NCBI GenBank assembly: GCA_024403795.1
Contig: JAKSRD010000013.1
Span: forward strand, 1-53,669
Reading direction: 5' to 3'
Source of the DNA: Saccharofermentans sp.
GTDB taxonomy: Bacteria; Bacillota; Clostridia; Saccharofermentanales; Saccharofermentanaceae
DNA: 53,669 bases
Positions within the stretch are counted from its first letter, which is position 1. Each line of letters opens with the position of its first letter. The notes below the pieces were generated by a model, which made no database searches, was not told where the DNA came from, and was given only the letters and a program-made list of their open reading frames with translations. Shown one piece after another: positions 34,397 through 41,997 of the stretch. Made by a program: the position numbers and the translations under genes.

Positions 34397-35305
34397 ATGG
34401 CGAATTTTTGTCCTAACTGTGGCAGTCAGGCAAAAGAAGGCGCTTCTTTTTGCGCCGTATGTGGAACAAGATTGAATGCTATTCCTGCCGCTCCCGTAGC
34501 TGAACCTGCACCTGCAGTTGAGGCAGCACCTGCAGTTGAAGCAGCACCTGCAGTTGAAGCAGCACCTGTAGTTGAAGCAGCACCGGAGGCTGAACCTGCT
34601 CCCGTTGCGCCTGTTGCAGCTCCCATGGCAGAAGCGGCACCTGTTGTTGAGGCAGCTCCCGTAGCTCCTGCTGCAGTACCGACTCCCGGCGCAGCTCCGC
34701 AGCCGATCGCATTCGAGGCACCTTCAGGTCCGATCCAGAGCACGACTCCTTCTGACCCGCAGCCGGCCAAGAAAAAGAGCAAGGCAGGACTTATCATACT
34801 CTTCTGCTGTATCGGCGCAGTTGCTTTAGTAGGTATCGGAGTAGCTGTTTTCGCGATCTTAAAGGGCGGATTAGGCGGAACGATCCTTGAGCGTATCGAG
34901 AAGAAGGACAAGGTTGATTCCGGCAAAAAGTTCAGCGTCTATGATGAAGACTTCAACGATTACATCGAAGAAGCAAGATGGTGGGACTATGATGATACGA
35001 TGGACAAGGACGGTGTCTATGACGAGTATACAGAGACACTTGCTTTCTCGATCGAAGTAAACGATGATGCTGAGGATGACGTTTATTACGCTTACTACTT
35101 CAGCAAGGATAAGGAATTCGACGAGAAAGATCTTTCCAAGCCGATCTTCAGTGATTCCGTAGCTCCCGTTGAGTACAATGACGGCTCTATCTATTACAAT
35201 GTAGATTGTTCAAAGAGCCTCAAGAAGGGTTACTACGTAGTAATCGTTGCTTCTGATGAGAGCTTGAAGAATCCTTACATTGTTGCATACGCTGAGATCA
35301 AGTAA
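34397..35305 (+). CDS. Zinc-ribbon, Ala/Pro/Glu-repeat, single-TM protein
   Basis: 302 residues. N-terminal zinc ribbon Cys5/Cys8 and Cys19/Cys22 (FCPNCGSQ...FCAVCGT). Residues ~27-110 are an Ala/Pro/Val/Glu linker with PAVEAA repeats. One TM segment lies at ~130-153 (AGLIILFCCIGAVALVGIGVAVF). The acidic C-terminal domain of ~140 residues (FNDYIEEARWWDYDD, VYYAYYFSKDKEFDEKDL) is probably extracellular. Such ribbon-linker-TM-sensor layouts are common in Clostridia but uncharacterised. AAGGAGG precedes the ATG; a strong terminator follows. Confidence 0.85.
   Translation: MANFCPNCGSQAKEGASFCAVCGTRLNAIPAAPVAEPAPAVEAAPAVEAAPAVEAAPVVEAAPEAEPAPVAPVAAPMAEAAPVVEAAPVAPAAVPTPGAAPQPIAFEAPSGPIQSTTPSDPQPAKKKSKAGLIILFCCIGAVALVGIGVAVFAILKGGLGGTILERIEKKDKVDSGKKFSVYDEDFNDYIEEARWWDYDDTMDKDGVYDEYTETLAFSIEVNDDAEDDVYYAYYFSKDKEFDEKDLSKPIFSDSVAPVEYNDGSIYYNVDCSKSLKKGYYVVIVASDESLKNPYIVAYAEIK
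34511..34582 (+). repeat. 18-bp tandem repeat, four units
   Basis: CCTGCAGTTGAAGCAGCA-type units, nearly identical, encode the PAVEAA linker of the zinc-ribbon membrane protein. Confidence 0.9.
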
Positions 35306-35328
35306 TCTGCAGTAACTTAGAACCGATA

Positions 35329-35386
35329 AAGGACTGTGATCCGCTCTGCTTCGTGCAGTAGGATTGCAGTCCTTTTTGTTTTTTTG
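35329..35386 (+). terminator. Intrinsic terminator after the 34397 gene
   Basis: AAGGACTGTGATCC (35329-35342) pairs with GGATTGCAGTCCTT (35361-35374), followed by TTTTTGTTTTTTT. Confidence 0.9.
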
Positions 35387-35498
35387 CGACGAACTTGGTT
35401 ACTGCTCCGCAGAGATTATCATTACTTGTTCTGCACGAAGCCGCCATCACAGCACGGGAAAATCCTAAAATCGTCCTAAATCGTCAACATTGGGCATC

Positions 35499-35638
35499 GG
35501 GATTTTTCAGGGGCAAAAACATGCCACGGGACTTTTCAGGGAGAAAAAACGGCTTTTACTACAGTAAAAGTCCCGGAACACCCTATTTGGGACTTTTCAG
35601 GGACAAAAAACGGATTTTACTACAAAAAAAGTCCCGGA
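35499..35638. repeat. Tandem hairpin-forming repeats
   Basis: Two ~61-bp direct repeats, each bounded by GGGACTTTT and AAAAGTCCC (stem 35528-35536/35566-35574, and 35589-35597/35627-35635), with TCAGGGA-CAAAAAACGG inside. A partial copy, GGGATTTTTCAGGGG, starts at 35499. No gene is supported in this stretch (35387-35706). Possibly a dispersed intergenic repeat family. Confidence 0.75.
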
Positions 35639-35706
35639 GCGAACTCACTGAACCAACCGATCGGTGACGGATTGGGATGATTTCAGGATTTCCTCACGAC
35701 TAATAA

Positions 35707-35749
35707 AGGCTGTGAAGAGCCGAACTTCAAGTCCGGGCTCTCACAGCCT
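35707..35749 (-). terminator. Intrinsic terminator after the leftward lipoprotein gene
   Basis: AGGCTGTGAAGAGCC (35707-35721) and GGGCTCTCACAGCCT (35735-35749) form a long stem. The minus-strand tail is TTTATTAG. Confidence 0.8.
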
Positions 35750-35775
35750 CGTTGTTGTTATGTTTAAGTAAATAC

Positions 35776-36360
35776 TTAAGGATGGGGATATTCGAGTGCA
35801 TCGAGGAAGACATTAACTTCCTTCTCGATGGAAGCTTCGTAATCACTTGCCATTGCAAAGATAACTACATCACCCTTGAGGAAGATCGCATCATGATAGG
35901 GGGTATATTCCTCCAGAATGTCATTATCCAATCTTCCGTCGATAAGAACATAAGCCGTATCATCACCAACCTCGTGACTGCTTATTCCGGAGAAATCCTT
36001 GTCGTCGAAGACATACTTGTAGTCCTGATAGTAGTATTCAAATAAAGCCTTGGCTGTAGCTTCATCTGCACACTGAGTGTAAGAGTAGAAGTTGCCGTTG
36101 GATGATTCTGCGGTAAGATCGATGATGATCTCGAATTCATCATCATCTGACTCGAATGAGAGAAACGTATCCGACATAACAGCTACATCATCTTCGTCGA
36201 TGTCAATTGCCTTGAGTGCTTTGTAGAAATCATCTTCGTCAATATCAGCAAGTGATGAGACATCCACCTTGGGCTCGTGAGTAATTCCTGCACAACCTGT
36301 GAAAAGCATTGCGCCTGCAAGGAGCGAAGCTCCTGCAGTAATAAATTTCCCTGTGTTCAT
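35776..36360 (-). CDS. Predicted lipoprotein, acidic, unknown function
   Basis: 194 residues from the ATG at 36360, 9 nt after AAGGA; the longer in-frame ATG at 36384 has no RBS. A lipoprotein signal peptide (FITAGASLLAGAMLFTGC) has a TGC lipobox. The mature part is rich in Asp/Glu and Tyr with no recognised domain. It is divergent from another lipoprotein gene, with promoters in the shared 137-bp region. Probably anchored outside the membrane. Confidence 0.8.
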   Translation of the reverse strand: MNTGKFITAGASLLAGAMLFTGCAGITHEPKVDVSSLADIDEDDFYKALKAIDIDEDDVAVMSDTFLSFESDDDEFEIIIDLTAESSNGNFYSYTQCADEATAKALFEYYYQDYKYVFDDKDFSGISSHEVGDDTAYVLIDGRLDNDILEEYTPYHDAIFLKGDVVIFAMASDYEASIEKEVNVFLDALEYPHP

Positions 36361-36400
36361 TTCTTTTATTCCTTCTTTATCCATAAGTTTTAGCAGAAGA

Positions 36401-36457
36401 ACTATATCACAAATAAGACAATTTACAAATCAAGTGGTAATCGGCATGTGCTATAAT
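36401..36457. promoter_or_regulatory. Divergent promoter region of two lipoprotein genes
   Basis: Leftward: TTGTAA (36423-36428), 16 bp, TATAGT (36401-36406). Rightward: extended -10 TGCTATAAT (36449-36457) without a clear -35. Confidence 0.45.
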
Positions 36458-36497
36458 CTATCGACACAAGATTTTTTGAGCAGATTCAGGAGTGTTT

Positions 36498-37094
36498 ATG
36501 AAAAAATATAATCTTAAGAGAAACGTTATTGCTTTATGTCTGGCAACAGTACTTGTACTTGCAGGTTCCGGTTGCGGCAAAAAGCTGACTTCAGATCCCG
36601 GTGCGACTGATCCGAATGGTTCTGAACAGACGACACTCGATCCGCTGTCATTTGCTTATATTGATTCAAAGATCCGTGATTATACCTTTGGTATCAACAA
36701 TTATATGAAGGACCATTCAGACGAGGCTTATCAGAAAGTCACCAACGGCCAGACACTGAACGGTGTTGCTGGTGAATGTACTTATACCAAATCGCCCGAC
36801 GGCAAGTTTGAGTCACTTCAGATGATGAAGACACTTGAGAATGCTACTCAGGTTGATGAGTATTTCAATATGGGTGATTCGATTTTTATCACACGCACCA
36901 CGGTCTACAATGACGGTAACTTCGATCCTGTTGATAAGTACTACATTATTGACGGCGGCATGTATAAAGTTGACAACGAGGCTTCGACCGTGACTAAGGT
37001 TGCCGATCTTAATGATGCGGCTGCAGCCGGTGCAAAGAAGACGGAGCTGGATCTTTATCTTTCTTTTGACGAGATAAGACCGATCTATGCATAA
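36498..37094 (+). CDS. Predicted lipoprotein, unknown function
   Basis: 198 residues from the ATG at 36498, 5 nt after AGGAG. The N-terminus KKYNLKRNVIALCLATVLVLAG-SGC is a lipoprotein signal, though the residues before Cys (GSG) differ from the usual LAG/LSA. The mature protein has FAYIDSKIRDYTFGINNYMKDH and a YYIIDGGMYKVDNE segment; no family recognised. The 3' end overlaps the AzlCD fusion by 8 bp, so the two are co-translated. Confidence 0.78.
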   Translation: MKKYNLKRNVIALCLATVLVLAGSGCGKKLTSDPGATDPNGSEQTTLDPLSFAYIDSKIRDYTFGINNYMKDHSDEAYQKVTNGQTLNGVAGECTYTKSPDGKFESLQMMKTLENATQVDEYFNMGDSIFITRTTVYNDGNFDPVDKYYIIDGGMYKVDNEASTVTKVADLNDAAAAGAKKTELDLYLSFDEIRPIYA

Positions 37095-38262
37095 AGATCC
37101 GTCTGCAGCTTCCGCTAATGATGCGGTAGAAGGTTATTCTTTTGGAGAAGGCTTCAAGGACGGACTTCCTATCGGATTAGGTTATCTGTCTGTTTCGTTT
37201 ACTTTTGGTATTCTTGCCGTGTCAAAAGGTTTGTCCTGGATTCAGGCCGGCCTCATCTCGCTAACGAATATCACTTCGGCAGGACAGGTTGCCGGACTGG
37301 GGATAATGACTGCGGCAGGCGGCATCTTTGCGATGATCCTCTCGCAGATAATCATCAATCTGCGTTATTCGCTGATGGGCATAGCTCTCTCGCAGAAGGC
37401 TGACGAGTCGATGACGCCGTTGATGAGGATCCTGCTCGCATACGGTATCACGGATGAGATCTTCGGCGTGGCGGTGAGCAAGGAGAAAGAGTTCGGAGCG
37501 AGATATTTCTTCGGGCTTACGGTTCTGCCCGTCATCGGATGGGTCGCGGGAACCGTCATCGGCGCGATATTGGGACAGGTGTTTCCGGATTTTCTCACCA
37601 ATGCGCTTGCCATCGGCATTTACGGAATGTTCGTTTCCATAGTGCTGCCAAAGACCAAACATGATAAGGTGATCCTCAATTCATCGCTTCTGGCGTGTCT
37701 GATATCCTGCATGTTTACGTTTATTCCGCTTCTGTCGGAGCATGTATCGCAGGGAACTGCCATGATAATTGCAGCGATCGTTGCCGCTCTTGCAGGCGTT
37801 ATTGCACGTAAGATTCTTAAGGGAAAGGCGGGCACCGTGATCGCGATCCTTGCCGGATGCATTCTTGCCGGAGTTGTTATTATCGTTGCACCTTTCTACA
37901 AGGCGGCTGAGACAACGACCGTTGCCGAAGGCGTGGGGGGAGTGCTTGACAGCAAAGTTTATGTTCCGCTTCTTATCACCATGGCGCTCACGACTTATCT
38001 TGTGCGCATGATCCCTTTTACTTTGTTCCGTAAGAAACTCGAAAAGCCTTCCGTCAAAGCTTTCTTCGATTACATACCGTACACGGTCCTCTCCGCGATG
38101 ACATTTCCGGCGATCTTCTATTCCACCGGCTCCTTCGTTACGGCGGCAGTCGGCACGGTGGCAGCCCTGATCCTCGGCTATTTTGAACGGTCACTTCTTA
38201 CCGTTGCTATCGGCACCTGTCTTGCAGCACTGACTGCAGGTGTCGTCATGATGTATATCTGA
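37087..38262 (+). CDS. AzlC-AzlD fused branched-chain amino acid exporter
   Basis: 391 residues. ~20-230 match AzlC (FKDGLPIGLGYLSVSFTFGILA, NLRYSLMGIALS, AYGITDEIFGVAV). ~295-391 match AzlD (LLITMALTTYLVRMIPFTL, FFDYIPYTVLSAMTFPAIF, VAIGTCLAALTAG). AzlC and AzlD are normally two subunits exporting branched-chain amino acids; here an extra TM pair (~225-290) joins them so that both ends can keep their topology. Start overlaps the lipoprotein stop. Substrate is inferred from family only. Confidence 0.9.
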   Translation: MHKDPSAASANDAVEGYSFGEGFKDGLPIGLGYLSVSFTFGILAVSKGLSWIQAGLISLTNITSAGQVAGLGIMTAAGGIFAMILSQIIINLRYSLMGIALSQKADESMTPLMRILLAYGITDEIFGVAVSKEKEFGARYFFGLTVLPVIGWVAGTVIGAILGQVFPDFLTNALAIGIYGMFVSIVLPKTKHDKVILNSSLLACLISCMFTFIPLLSEHVSQGTAMIIAAIVAALAGVIARKILKGKAGTVIAILAGCILAGVVIIVAPFYKAAETTTVAEGVGGVLDSKVYVPLLITMALTTYLVRMIPFTLFRKKLEKPSVKAFFDYIPYTVLSAMTFPAIFYSTGSFVTAAVGTVAALILGYFERSLLTVAIGTCLAALTAGVVMMYI

Positions 38263-38274
38263 ATCTGACGGGAA

Positions 38275-38306
38275 ATAAAAAAGGGTCATCTCATCCAAGA
38301 CGACCC
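38275..38306 (-). terminator. Terminator of tRNA-Thr
   Basis: GGGTCATC (38283-38290) and GACGACCC (38299-38306) pair with one mismatch. The minus-strand tail is TTTTTTATTT. Confidence 0.7.
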
Positions 38307-38317
38307 GATTGCTGTGG

Positions 38318-38393
38318 TGGAGCCCCCATCCGGATTTGAACCGGAGACCTCATCCTTACCATGGATGCGCTCTACCTACTGAGCTATAGGGGC
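38318..38393 (-). tRNA. tRNA-Thr (GGT)
   Basis: 76-nt cloverleaf on the minus strand: acceptor GCCCCTA with TGGGGGC, D-arm AGCTCAGTAGGTAGAGC, anticodon stem CATCC/GGATG with loop ATGGTAA (anticodon GGT, reads ACC/ACT), T-arm TCCGG-TTCAAAT-CCGGA, encoded CCA. Confidence 0.97.
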
Positions 38394-38526
38394 ATATCAA
38401 AGCCTATGAAGTATAACACAGTAATCAGCCGATGACAATAAATCAGAAACATTTACATATCCGATTATGTTGACAAAGACCTTCAAAGATTATACAATCA
38501 TTGAGCATTTTAGCACTAACACACGT

Positions 38527-38619
38527 GGAGAAGTCGCCTAGCCTGGTCGAGGGCGCACGACTGGAAATCGTGTAAACCCCAAAAGGGTTTCGAGAGTTCG
38601 AATCTCTCCTTCTCCGCCA
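38527..38619 (+). tRNA. tRNA-Ser (GGA)
   Basis: 93-nt class II tRNA: acceptor GGAGAAG with CTTCTCC, anticodon stem CACGA/TCGTG with loop CTGGAAA (anticodon GGA), long variable arm AACCCCAAAAGGGTTT, T-arm GAGAG-TTCGAAT-CTCTC, encoded CCA. Confidence 0.97.
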
Positions 38620-38624
38620 GATCG

Positions 38625-38666
38625 CGCCGCAAAGCATTTGAGATTCAAGCTTTGCGGCGTTTTTAA
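38625..38666 (+). terminator. Terminator of tRNA-Ser
   Basis: CGCCGCAAAGC (38625-38635) pairs perfectly with GCTTTGCGGCG (38649-38659), followed by TTTTTAATTT. It overlaps the stop of the convergent acetyltransferase gene. Confidence 0.92.
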
Positions 38667-39226
38667 TTTATCTCGCGGATGATCTTTGCGGGATTGCCTG
38701 CAACAACGGTATTCTCAGGAACATTCTTGGTTACGACGGAACCTGCGCCGATGACGGCGTTGTTGCCGATCGTAATTCCGGGCAGGATGGTGACATTTGC
38801 GCCGATCCAGACATTGTTGCCGATGATGACATCTTTCGGAATACCTATTCCTTCAGCTCTTTTTGCCGGGTCGACCGGATGAGTGATCGCGAGGATGGTC
38901 GTCTTTGGGCCGATCATGCAGTTGTCGCCGATGACGATCCTGCCGGCATCAAGAAATACGCAGTCGAAGTTTGCGAAGAAATTGTCGCCGACGAAGATCT
39001 GATAACCGTAATCGCATCTGAAGGGCGGCTTGATGAAAGGCTTACTGCCGCAGCTGCCGAAGATCTTTTCGAGCTTCTTGGCGCGTTCGGAAGAAGCGTT
39101 GTCATCGCTGTCGCTGATCGCGTTGTATTCATCGGCACAGATGCGTGCTCTGGCTTTATCAGCCATCAGCTCCGGATCTCCGGTGATGAATTCCTTACCC
39201 TGCAGCATTAATCCTTTATTGCTCAT
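38663..39226 (-). CDS. Maltose/galactoside-type O-acetyltransferase
   Basis: 187 residues. N-terminal Mac domain (GKEFITGDPELMADKARARICADEYN), then left-handed beta-helix hexapeptide repeats (IVIGDNCMIGPKTTILA, VIIGNNVWIGANVTILPGITIGNNAVIGAGSVV) with the catalytic His in AITHPVDP, ending VVAGNPAKIIREI. Acetyl-CoA-dependent acetylation of a sugar such as maltose or glucose is the family role. Length matches Maa/LacA. Its RBS is weak. Single gene; its stop lies in the tRNA-Ser terminator. Confidence 0.92.
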   Translation of the reverse strand: MSNKGLMLQGKEFITGDPELMADKARARICADEYNAISDSDDNASSERAKKLEKIFGSCGSKPFIKPPFRCDYGYQIFVGDNFFANFDCVFLDAGRIVIGDNCMIGPKTTILAITHPVDPAKRAEGIGIPKDVIIGNNVWIGANVTILPGITIGNNAVIGAGSVVTKNVPENTVVAGNPAKIIREIN

Positions 39227-39342
39227 ATATCCGTAAACTGCTCGAAAACAGTTCCTTTCCTGTGATCTTTGGTGGTGACATGCACCGCTGATTTATTCTA
39301 CAATATGCAGCGGATAATAAATATAAGAACAGGAGACTCGAT

Positions 39343-39756
39343 ATGGATCTTAACGATGAATTGTTCGAAGAGATAACAAAGTGTACCGATAAAGGTGAAG
39401 CTCTGTTTGATAAGGGTAACTTCAAAGCTGCTATCGAAGAGTATAAAAAAGCTTTTGAACTGATACCCGAACCTAAGACTGATTGGGATGCATCCGTGTG
39501 GACATTAGCTGCGATCGGCGATTCGCACTTTATGCTTAAAGAATATGCAGAAGCTCTTGAATGCTTCAGAAGCCTTGCAGAGGAATATGAGGAGACAGAG
39601 AATCCTTTTGTGTTGCTCCGATACGGTGAGTGCCTTTATGAGACAGGTGATCTGCTCAATGCCAAAGAACAGTTATTTGCCGCATATCAGCTTGAAGGCA
39701 AGGAGATCTTTGATAACAGAAAGTATCTGGCCATTATAGCTGACAGAATCAAATAG
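39343..39756 (+). CDS. Small tetratricopeptide-repeat protein
   Basis: 137 residues made of about three TPR-like helix pairs: GEALFDKGNFKAAIEEYKKAFEL, WTLAAIGDSHFMLKEYAEALECF, VLLRYGECLYETGDLLNAKEQLF. Cytoplasmic protein-protein interaction scaffold of unknown partner. Similar stand-alone TPR proteins are sometimes immunity proteins, but no toxin gene is adjacent. AGGAG precedes the ATG. Confidence 0.82.
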   Translation: MDLNDELFEEITKCTDKGEALFDKGNFKAAIEEYKKAFELIPEPKTDWDASVWTLAAIGDSHFMLKEYAEALECFRSLAEEYEETENPFVLLRYGECLYETGDLLNAKEQLFAAYQLEGKEIFDNRKYLAIIADRIK

Positions 39757-39920
39757 TCTCCGATCGTGTTCCTATAGTTTAATCTGCACAAAATTCACCA
39801 GGTCTGCCCAAAAATGTATTTGAATAAAGTGTGATAATGCTAACTTTACATTCATCAAAGAAATGAGAGAATAATTACGGAAAGTGCTGAACTATACATG
39901 GCACTATGGGAGGTTGAATT

Positions 39921-40277
39921 ATGGTAACAACTAAGAAGGATCAGATCACCGGACTCGTATTTGCAATCATTTCACTTGCACTTCCGAGCATCGCTGCAGG
40001 AATGTCTAATTATGTTGATGAAGACACGGCAACGGCATTAGGGATCTCAGTTATCGGTCTCTGCGTTGGAGCTTTGGTTTGCGGCATTATCGGTATTGCT
40101 AAGTCTTCCAAGGCAAAGAAGTTGGCAACAGAGGCCGGCGAGAATAAGGTTATCGCAATTATCGGTCTTGTCGGTTCAATTCTCGGCACAGTATATGCAG
40201 CTTTGATCTTCTTCATCATAGGTTTGGCTATCGCATGTGTTGCTTGTGCAGCTGCAGCTGTAGTTGCTTCAATGTAA
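39921..40277 (+). CDS. Small hydrophobic DUF4190-like membrane protein
   Basis: 118 residues with three or four hydrophobic segments (GLVFAIISLALPSIAAGM, LGISVIGLCVGALVCGIIGIA, IAIIGLVGSILGTVYAALIFFIIGLAIACVA in pieces) and a short basic loop KSSKAKKLATEAG. The pattern resembles the DUF4190 module also seen in the 46970 and 48616 proteins, but without a zinc ribbon. GGGAGG precedes the ATG. Function unknown. Confidence 0.75.
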   Translation: MVTTKKDQITGLVFAIISLALPSIAAGMSNYVDEDTATALGISVIGLCVGALVCGIIGIAKSSKAKKLATEAGENKVIAIIGLVGSILGTVYAALIFFIIGLAIACVACAAAAVVASM

Positions 40278-40304
40278 TTACCTGTCAGTAATTAAGTTTT
40301 TAAG

Positions 40305-40337
40305 AACAGTTGCTTTATTTTGAAGCAACTGTTTTTA
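40305..40337 (+). terminator. Intrinsic terminator before the Lgt-family gene
   Basis: AACAGTTGCTT (40305-40315) pairs perfectly with AAGCAACTGTT (40323-40333), followed by TTT. It ends only 10 bp before the next start codon. Confidence 0.9.
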
Positions 40338-40347
40338 TATTAGTAAT

Positions 40348-41163
40348 ATGTATCCGTTATTTGAATTATTTGGAAGAGAAGTCGGCACGTATGGTCTCTG
40401 CGCCTTTATCGGGGTGCTGGTTTGCTGTGCGGTCGGTTTTATTCTGACACGGCGCAAAGGTATCCTGATCGAAGACCTCATAGTTAACTATGCCTATATT
40501 CTGTCGGGTATGGTACTGGGCGGTCATATCCTTTACGGCATAACCAATATCAAACTGATCGTTCAACTGTTCGCGAACATTAAGGATTATACGTTCCTTA
40601 AGTTTATTGTTGCCCTGTTTGGCGGTTGCTTTGGAGGAATGGTCTTCTACGGAGGTCTTATCGGCGGGATCATCGCACTTTATCTTACCGTCAGATTCTC
40701 TTCGTTCAGCAATCCTATGATGTATGATGTCCTTGCCGTGTTGATACCGTTGTTCCATGCCTTCGGACGTGTCGGATGTGCCATGGCGGGATGCTGTTAC
40801 GGTATCGAATCCGACTTCGGATACACAGTTCACGGAAATCCTGTCATTCCGATGGTTAATGACGTTAACAGATTTCCGGTGCAGCTGATCGAAGCCGGCT
40901 GCAATCTGATCATCTTCACGGTCATTCTGGTTCTTTATCTAAAGAAGAGATTCCCCGACAGGCTTCTCATAGTCTATTTCCTCATCTATCCCGTAGTCAG
41001 GTTTATCCTTGAGTTCTTCAGAGACGACGATTACCGCGGAATAGTCGGAGGATTATCAACATCGCAGATCATCAGCATTCTTTTGTTTGCTGCAGCAATT
41101 ATCTTCAGTATTGTCGATCATAAGCGCAAAGGTACGTCAAAAGGCATCGAAGCGAAGTCGTGA
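40348..41163 (+). CDS. lgt: Prolipoprotein diacylglyceryl transferase-family protein
   Basis: 271 residues with about seven TM segments. Start MYPLFELFGREVGTYG is typical of the family. The signature region reads HAFGRVGCAMAGCCYG, the GRxGC...GCCxG form found in many clostridial Lgt paralogs rather than the GRxGNFxNxE of canonical Lgt. RFILEFFRDD near the C-terminus also fits. Lgt transfers diacylglycerol to the lipobox Cys of prelipoproteins, of which this window encodes at least three. No Shine-Dalgarno; a TATATT lies 6 nt before the ATG, so the mRNA may be leaderless. It could be a paralog with another substrate. Confidence 0.82.
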   Translation: MYPLFELFGREVGTYGLCAFIGVLVCCAVGFILTRRKGILIEDLIVNYAYILSGMVLGGHILYGITNIKLIVQLFANIKDYTFLKFIVALFGGCFGGMVFYGGLIGGIIALYLTVRFSSFSNPMMYDVLAVLIPLFHAFGRVGCAMAGCCYGIESDFGYTVHGNPVIPMVNDVNRFPVQLIEAGCNLIIFTVILVLYLKKRFPDRLLIVYFLIYPVVRFILEFFRDDDYRGIVGGLSTSQIISILLFAAAIIFSIVDHKRKGTSKGIEAKS

Positions 41164-41172
41164 TGCAGACAC

Positions 41173-41997
41173 TCAAAACCCCATCCGTCTCAGTTCGTCG
41201 ATTATTCCCGTATAGAATACCAATATGTCATTGACTTCATTTGCGGAAGCAGGTGAGTAGGATGTGATCTTGTGGCGCCTGATGTCAATGACATCACCAT
41301 GCGATACGCCTCTTTTGGCAGGGGAGGTGTGAACCCCTCTGAAGTTTGCCCATGTGGCAGACGTGACGGAGACCATTCCGTCATTCTCACCGTCGTATTT
41401 ACGGACGAATGGATATGAGATGCAGAAGAGCGAATCGGAGAACGCACCTTCGCACTTGAAGGCAAAACTCTGGCAGTAGATGCCTTCCGGTACGGGATTC
41501 TCCAGATTGAATTGTTCTGCCGTCTTAGTAGTGAATGAATCAAAGCAGGAGAGCGCATCGGGATTCTCGTCACCGAGGAGCTTTCCGTACATGTTCGTCG
41601 CATAGCCGACTGAGTTAATGAACCATTGCGGACTCTCCATCAGGCGGTCGACGAAGTGCAGGCCGTTATGAGGAGTGTCGATCGTCGTGATCGATGCGAT
41701 CTTGTCGGCATAACCGTGATTGGCAAGATATCTGGATTCCAGACCGCCTTTGGAATGTGCAAGTATATTTACTTTCTCGGCGCCGGTCTCTTCAAGGATC
41801 TCATCTACGGTCTTGGCAATAAGCTCAGCGTTCCATTCGACGGAGCCGATGGCATCCTGTTTGCCGAAGAAGATCCTTGCCCCGCGTGATTCCAATACCT
41901 CGGGGATCCTTCCCCAATAGCATAAGTGTTTCCAATCGCGGGAAGCGATCCCGTGTACCATCAGTAACGGATATTTCAGATTACAATCGTCGTTCAT
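41173..41997 (-). CDS. Alpha/beta-hydrolase, triacylglycerol lipase-like
   Basis: 274 residues from the ATG at 41997, which overlaps the MFS gene stop (ATGA) and follows GGGGAT. Seen: YPLLMVHGIASRDWK (oxyanion strand), the nucleophile elbow ILAHSKGGLESRYL with Ser82, and TIDTPHNGLHFVDRL. A late His (THTSPAKRGVSHGDVIDIRR region) could complete the triad. No signal peptide, so intracellular. It resembles bacterial PF01674/lipase class 2 and staphylococcal-type lipases. Substrate unknown; co-transcribed with the transporter. Confidence 0.85.
   Translation of the reverse strand: MNDDCNLKYPLLMVHGIASRDWKHLCYWGRIPEVLESRGARIFFGKQDAIGSVEWNAELIAKTVDEILEETGAEKVNILAHSKGGLESRYLANHGYADKIASITTIDTPHNGLHFVDRLMESPQWFINSVGYATNMYGKLLGDENPDALSCFDSFTTKTAEQFNLENPVPEGIYCQSFAFKCEGAFSDSLFCISYPFVRKYDGENDGMVSVTSATWANFRGVHTSPAKRGVSHGDVIDIRRHKITSYSPASANEVNDILVFYTGIIDELRRMGF

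Noticed and set aside
35499..35638. CRISPR array
   Set aside because: Only two and a half units, no regular unique spacers, internal palindromes too long, and no cas genes anywhere in the window.
35395..35667. A 90-codon frame through the hairpin repeats
   Set aside because: Composition follows the DNA repeats, there is no RBS, and it begins inside the downstream flank of a terminator.
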